Shown here piece by piece: positions 6,176-8,503 of a stretch of DNA of 8,503 nucleotides. The notes under the pieces are model-generated. The model was not told where the DNA came from and searched no databases. It saw only the letters and a program-made list of their open reading frames with translations. Position 1 is the stretch's first letter. The number at the start of each line of letters is the position of its first letter. Location: contig JAODNF010000394.1 of NCBI GenBank assembly GCA_025464915.1, positions 1 through 8,503 of the forward strand. The letters run 5' to 3'. Source of the DNA: Frankiales bacterium (GTDB lineage Bacteria > Actinomycetota > Actinomycetes > Mycobacteriales > SCTD01). Both the position numbers and the translations under genes were made by a program.

Positions 6176-6817
6176 CTAGATGATCTGGTCGTCGCCGGGG
6201 GCGATCGTCGGGGGCTTCACGACGCGGCCCTCCTCGTCGAGCCAGACCGTCGACGGCACGTTGACGATCCCGAACACGTCCGACAGCCGGTGCTCCGGGT
6301 CGACCGCCGTCGTCATGCCCTCCTGCACCCACGGCTTCACCGCCTCGACGTCCTCGTCGACCGCGACGGTGATGATCTGCACGCCGTCGGCCTTCAGCTC
6401 GTCGGCGAGCAGCTTCCAGCTCGGCAGCTCGTAGCGGCAGCCGCACCAGGTCGACCAGGCGACGACCGCGGTCTTCTTGCCGCTGCCGGTGAGCGACACC
6501 GGGTTGCCGTCGACGTCCTTGAGGACCAGCGGGGGAGCGACCTCACCGGTGGCGGCGACCTGCCCGCCGGCCTCGCCGAGGACGGCGACGTACGAGCCGT
6601 CGACCACCTCGGTCGCGAGCGGCCGGCGGAGCGCGGCCGCGACGTCGGTCAGGGACACGGGCGCAGTCAGCTTCACCGGGACGCACACGTCGCCCCGGCA
6701 CAGGCCCACGTCCTTCAGCTCCCAGCCGGTCGCCTCGTTCAGCGCGCCCGCCGACAGCAGCAGGCCGTCGCTCTCGACCGTCGTCTCGCGGTCGCCGTCC
6801 AGGACAGTGAGGGTCAC
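6176..6817 (-). CDS. Thioredoxin-fold (AhpC/TSA, TlpA-like) protein, prematurely ended by TAG
   Basis: This is a redoxin of the AhpC/TSA-TlpA type, probably acting in thiol-disulfide exchange. From GTG 6817 it has 213 residues. An N-terminal domain with a Cys pair in LCRGDVCVPV is followed by the redoxin core: APPLVLKDVDGNPVSL, then VVAWSTWCGCRYELPSW, then NVPSTVWLDEEGRVV with the expected cis-Pro. The active-site motif is C125-G126-C127, one residue shorter than CxxC. No signal peptide is visible, so it is probably cytoplasmic. GTG 6817 is chosen because TACAGT lies 6 nt upstream, as in leaderless actinobacterial transcripts. An alternative GTG at 6835 would put the start inside the operator-like palindrome. 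A TAG ends the frame at 6176, but coding continues in frame to 5849, giving a full-length gene of about 322 codons. Fold is well supported, partner and state of function are not. Confidence 0.75.
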   Translation of the reverse strand: MTLTVLDGDRETTVESDGLLLSAGALNEATGWELKDVGLCRGDVCVPVKLTAPVSLTDVAAALRRPLATEVVDGSYVAVLGEAGGQVAATGEVAPPLVLKDVDGNPVSLTGSGKKTAVVAWSTWCGCRYELPSWKLLADELKADGVQIITVAVDEDVEAVKPWVQEGMTTAVDPEHRLSDVFGIVNVPSTVWLDEEGRVVKPPTIAPGDDQII

Positions 6818-6823
6818 AGCCGG

Positions 6824-6829
6824 ACTGTA
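6824..6829 (-). promoter_or_regulatory. Candidate -10 box for a leaderless minus-strand transcript
   Basis: TACAGT on the minus strand fits TANNNT and is followed by 6 nt and then GTG (6817-6815). This is the spacing expected when transcription starts at the start codon. It overlaps the edge of the operator-like palindrome by two bases, so a bound repressor would block it. No clear -35 is visible. Confidence 0.4.
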
Positions 6830-6841
6830 GAACACGTTCTA
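6828..6841. promoter_or_regulatory. KstR-like operator palindrome
   Basis: TAGAACACGTTCTA is a perfect inverted repeat (TAGAAC and GTTCTA around AC) and matches every fixed position of the published KstR pattern TnnAACnnGTTnnA. KstR is the TetR-family repressor of steroid catabolism in mycobacteria and rhodococci. The site lies in the divergent region, at about -11 to -24 relative to the proposed minus-strand start, and 99 bp before the plus-strand operon that contains an acyl-CoA dehydrogenase. The symmetry is certain; the identity of the binding protein is inference. Confidence 0.6.
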
Positions 6842-6905
6842 GCAGCCCGCACCACAGTGACCTCGCAGCGAGGGTCCAGGCAGGCCGCAGAGCCGGCGCC
6901 GATCT

Positions 6906-6923
6906 TGGGAGCTGTCCCTCCCA
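6906..6923 (+). promoter_or_regulatory. Short hairpin in the leader of the DUF5666-like gene
   Basis: TGGGAG (6906-6911) and CTCCCA (6918-6923) form a perfect 6-bp stem with a 6-nt loop, ending 4 nt before the Shine-Dalgarno at 6928. No T run follows, so it is not a standard terminator. It could shape the leader RNA or be a protein-binding dyad. Confidence 0.35.
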
Positions 6924-6927
6924 CGAC

Positions 6928-6933
6928 AAGGAG
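6928..6933 (+). promoter_or_regulatory. Ribosome binding site of the DUF5666-like gene
   Basis: AAGGAG lies 7 nt before ATG 6941. It rules out the long upstream reading in the same frame, which runs antisense through the thioredoxin-like gene. Confidence 0.75.
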
Positions 6934-6940
6934 CACTCCC

Positions 6941-7441
6941 ATGACGGTCACCGAGACCGAGACCACGCCGGTCGGGAGTCCGGCGCCCAGGCCGCCGATG
7001 AGCCTGCGCAACCGCGTCGTCGCAGCCGGCGCCACGGTGCTGCTGCTGGCGGGCGGCGGCTACGCCGCGACCCAGCTGGGCAGCAGCAGCTCGTCGAGCA
7101 CCGGCACCACCCAGGGACCCGGCACCGGCGCCCTCCCCGGTGGCGGTCAGAGCCCGGCCACCGGCACGCTCTCGGCCATCAGCGGCACCAGCATCAGCGT
7201 CCAGGCCTCGAGCGGGGCCGTCACGACGTACACGATCTCGAGCAGCACCCGGGTCATGAACGACGGCGCCTCCTCGACCGTGTCGGCGCTCGAGGTCGGC
7301 GACACCGTGGCCGTGCTGTCCGGTCGACCCGGGAGCACGGCCACCAGCAACGCCGCGGACATGATCCTTGCCGGCACCTCCGCCACCGCCGGGCCGCAGG
7401 GCGGCACCGGAGCGCCGCCGGCCGGCACCGGGACGGCATAG
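6941..7441 (+). CDS. Small membrane-anchored DUF5666-like protein
   Basis: A 166-residue protein with a short Thr/Pro-rich cytoplasmic tail (1-25), one hydrophobic helix at 26-46 (VVAAGATVLLLAGGGYAATQL), and a low-complexity Ser/Gly/Thr/Pro linker (47-74). A compact beta-rich domain follows at about 75-143: GTLSAISGTSISVQ, then TTYTISSSTRVMND, then VSALEVGDTVAVLSG. This pattern resembles the DUF5666 family of cell-envelope proteins. The tail (144-166) is Gly/Pro/Ala-rich. The helix has no lipobox or clear cleavage site, so a single-pass anchor with the domain outside the cell is most likely. The gene precedes an acyl-CoA dehydrogenase by 29 bp and may be its operon partner. Its role is unknown; the domain match is by pattern only. 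Confidence 0.8.
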   Translation: MTVTETETTPVGSPAPRPPMSLRNRVVAAGATVLLLAGGGYAATQLGSSSSSSTGTTQGPGTGALPGGGQSPATGTLSAISGTSISVQASSGAVTTYTISSSTRVMNDGASSTVSALEVGDTVAVLSGRPGSTATSNAADMILAGTSATAGPQGGTGAPPAGTGTA

Positions 7442-7453
7442 AGCCCGGGGCGA

Positions 7454-7487
7454 GGGGGCAGGAGGTGATCATGGACCTCCTGCCCCC
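7454..7487 (+). promoter_or_regulatory. Perfect 13-bp hairpin that encloses the Shine-Dalgarno and start codon of the acyl-CoA dehydrogenase
   Basis: GGGGGCAGGAGGT (7454-7466) is the exact reverse complement of ACCTCCTGCCCCC (7475-7487), with an 8-nt loop, GATCATGG. The Shine-Dalgarno core (7460-7465) is fully paired inside the stem and the ATG (7471-7473) lies in the loop. The 3' arm is coding sequence for codons 2-6. No T run follows, so it is not a canonical terminator. It should hide the ribosome site unless opened by a ribosome finishing the upstream gene (stop at 7441, 12 nt before the stem) or by another factor. Confidence 0.75.
7460..7470 (+). promoter_or_regulatory. Extended Shine-Dalgarno, 11-nt match to the 16S rRNA tail
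   Basis: AGGAGGTGATC is exactly complementary to GATCACCTCCT at the 3' end of bacterial 16S rRNA and runs directly into ATG 7471. It fixes this start over the in-frame GTG at 7465, which lies within the site. So long a match is unusual and may help the ribosome compete with the hairpin. Confidence 0.8.
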
Positions 7488-8503
7488 GTGGGCCACCGAC
7501 GCGCGCCGAGCCCTGCAGGCCGAGGCCCGCGCCTTCGCCCTCGAGACGGTGCTGCCCGTTGCTGACGAGCTCGACCCCGACAAGCGCGAGATGCCCGCCG
7601 AGCTCGTCCAGGCGATGGCCGACAAGGGCTGGTTCGGCATCACCATCCCCGCCGCCTCGGCCGGTCTCGGCCTCGGCGTGCTCGAGTACTGCCTGGTCTC
7701 CGAGGAGCTCGCCCGCGCGTGGCTCTCGGTGGCGTCGATCCTCGCGCGCGGCCAGGGCCTCGGCACCCAGGTCACGGACCCGGTACGACGCGAGCAGCTG
7801 CTCAAGAGGAGCGCGGCCGGTGACTGGATCGGGTCGATCGCGCTGTCCGAGCCCGATGCCGGGAGCGATCTGGCCGGCGTGGCGACGACCGCGGAGCGCG
7901 ACGGCGACGGGTGGGTCCTGACGGGGCACAAGCGCTGGGCCGGCAACGCCCTCGCCGCCGACTTCATCGAGGTCCTCGCCCGGGTGCGGGAGCCCGGCCC
8001 GGACGAGCCGCGCAGCGCGGGCCTCGAGCCGTTCCTCGTCGTCAAGGAGCGCGGCGCCTTCCCGGACGGGATGGCCGGCACGACGATCGACAAGATCGGC
8101 TACCACGGCTTCCTCACCTGGGACCTCGTGCTCGACGGGGTCCGGGTCCCCGACAGCGACCGCCTCACCGGCCTGTACGGCGACGCGGGCGCCGCCGGCG
8201 ACGAGGGCGGGTTCGCCTCGGTGCAGCGCGGCCTCAACATCGCGCGGGTGCACACCGCTGCCCGGGCGGTCGGGGTGGCGCAGGGCGCGCTGGAGGACAC
8301 CCAGGCCTACCTGCTGGAGCGCGAGCAGTTCGGCCACCCGATCGCGGAGTTCCAGGCGCTGCGGTTCGCGCTGGCCGACATGGCCGCCGACGTGGCGCAG
8401 TCCCGCGCCTACTGGTGCCAGGTGGCGCACCTGATCGACGAGGGCGTGCCCTGCGAGAGCGAGGCCGCGATGGTCAAGCTGCAGTGCACCGAGATGGCTG
8501 TCC
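7471..8503 (+). CDS. Acyl-CoA dehydrogenase (3' end cut by window)
   Basis: A flavoprotein that oxidises the alpha-beta bond of an acyl-CoA thioester, passing electrons to ETF. The first 344 residues are visible with no stop, of a family size near 380-400. The N-terminal helical domain covers about 1-120. The beta domain carries the FAD/substrate motif ALSEPDAGSD (124-133) and KRWAGNALAAD (from 154), where most relatives read K.WITN. The C-terminal helical domain has ARVHTAARAVGVAQGAL (from 258) and the signature REQFGHPIAEFQ (284-295) ending LADM (301-304). The usual catalytic Glu, if in the common medium-chain position, lies beyond the right edge. ATG 7471 is set by an 11-nt Shine-Dalgarno but sits in a stable hairpin. 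It follows the DUF5666-like gene by 29 bp, probably in one transcript. The substrate is unknown; the KstR-like site upstream hints at steroid or fatty-acid use, which is inference. Confidence 0.9.
   Translation, partial: MDLLPPWATDARRALQAEARAFALETVLPVADELDPDKREMPAELVQAMADKGWFGITIPAASAGLGLGVLEYCLVSEELARAWLSVASILARGQGLGTQVTDPVRREQLLKRSAAGDWIGSIALSEPDAGSDLAGVATTAERDGDGWVLTGHKRWAGNALAADFIEVLARVREPGPDEPRSAGLEPFLVVKERGAFPDGMAGTTIDKIGYHGFLTWDLVLDGVRVPDSDRLTGLYGDAGAAGDEGGFASVQRGLNIARVHTAARAVGVAQGALEDTQAYLLEREQFGHPIAEFQALRFALADMAADVAQSRAYWCQVAHLIDEGVPCESEAAMVKLQCTEMAV

Noticed and set aside
5829..6446. A 205-codon minus-strand open frame over the thioredoxin-like gene and its tail
   Set aside because: The translation is Arg/Gly/Ala-rich in the wrong frame, while the neighbouring frame shows clear redoxin and TPR-like sequence. 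It also runs into a repeat copy.
6828..6841. LexA (SOS) box reading of the palindrome
   Set aside because: The actinobacterial LexA box has GAAC and GTTC separated by four bases; here the separation is two, which fits the KstR pattern instead.
6146..6940. A long N-terminal extension of the DUF5666-like gene
   Set aside because: It is antisense to the thioredoxin-like gene. The AAGGAG site 7 nt before ATG 6941 and the membrane-anchor layout support the short form.
7147..8430. A 427-codon minus-strand open frame opposite the acyl-CoA dehydrogenase
   Set aside because: It is an antisense shadow of a gene with clear family motifs on the plus strand, and has no recognisable domain itself.

Overview
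This 8.5-kb window is very GC-rich and densely coding, with GTG starts, a strong Shine-Dalgarno start next to a probable leaderless start, and an MMPL transporter. Together these point to a high-GC actinobacterium (Actinomycetota). I cannot name the genus from the sequence. There are no RNA genes, CRISPR arrays, transposases or integrases. The window looks like ordinary chromosome with several unusual small-scale signals.

Layout. (1) Positions 1-2265 (+) hold the end of a histidine-utilisation cluster. An M20-family amidohydrolase, cut by the left edge, overlaps hutF (formimidoylglutamate deiminase) by ATGA. (2) Positions 2344-5740 (+) hold a two-gene membrane cassette: an MMPL/RND-type transporter and, 10 bp later, a DUF445 (YjiN-like) membrane protein. 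(3) Positions 5739-5846 separate two convergent genes and carry two 49-bp direct repeats with one mismatch, plus a possible minus-strand terminator. (4) Positions 5849-6817 (-) hold a thioredoxin-fold (AhpC/TSA-TlpA-like) gene. A single in-frame TAG at 6176-6178 interrupts it, although the reading frame stays intact and protein-like on both sides. (5) The divergent intergenic region carries a perfect 14-bp match to the published KstR operator pattern, TnnAACnnGTTnnA. (6) Positions 6941-8503 (+) hold a small membrane-anchored DUF5666-like protein, followed 29 bp later by an acyl-CoA dehydrogenase that runs off the right edge.

How the parts fit. The first two genes plausibly complete the HutF branch of histidine breakdown: formiminoglutamate to formylglutamate, then deformylation, possibly by the M20 enzyme. 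The right half may be a lipid or steroid-linked unit, because a KstR-like operator sits between a redox protein and an operon that contains an acyl-CoA dehydrogenase. The start of that dehydrogenase is remarkable. Its near-ideal Shine-Dalgarno lies inside a perfect 13-bp inverted repeat whose 8-nt loop contains the ATG. This suggests translational gating or strong coupling to the upstream gene. Functional links between these parts are inference. The DNA symmetry, stops, repeats and motifs are read directly from the sequence.
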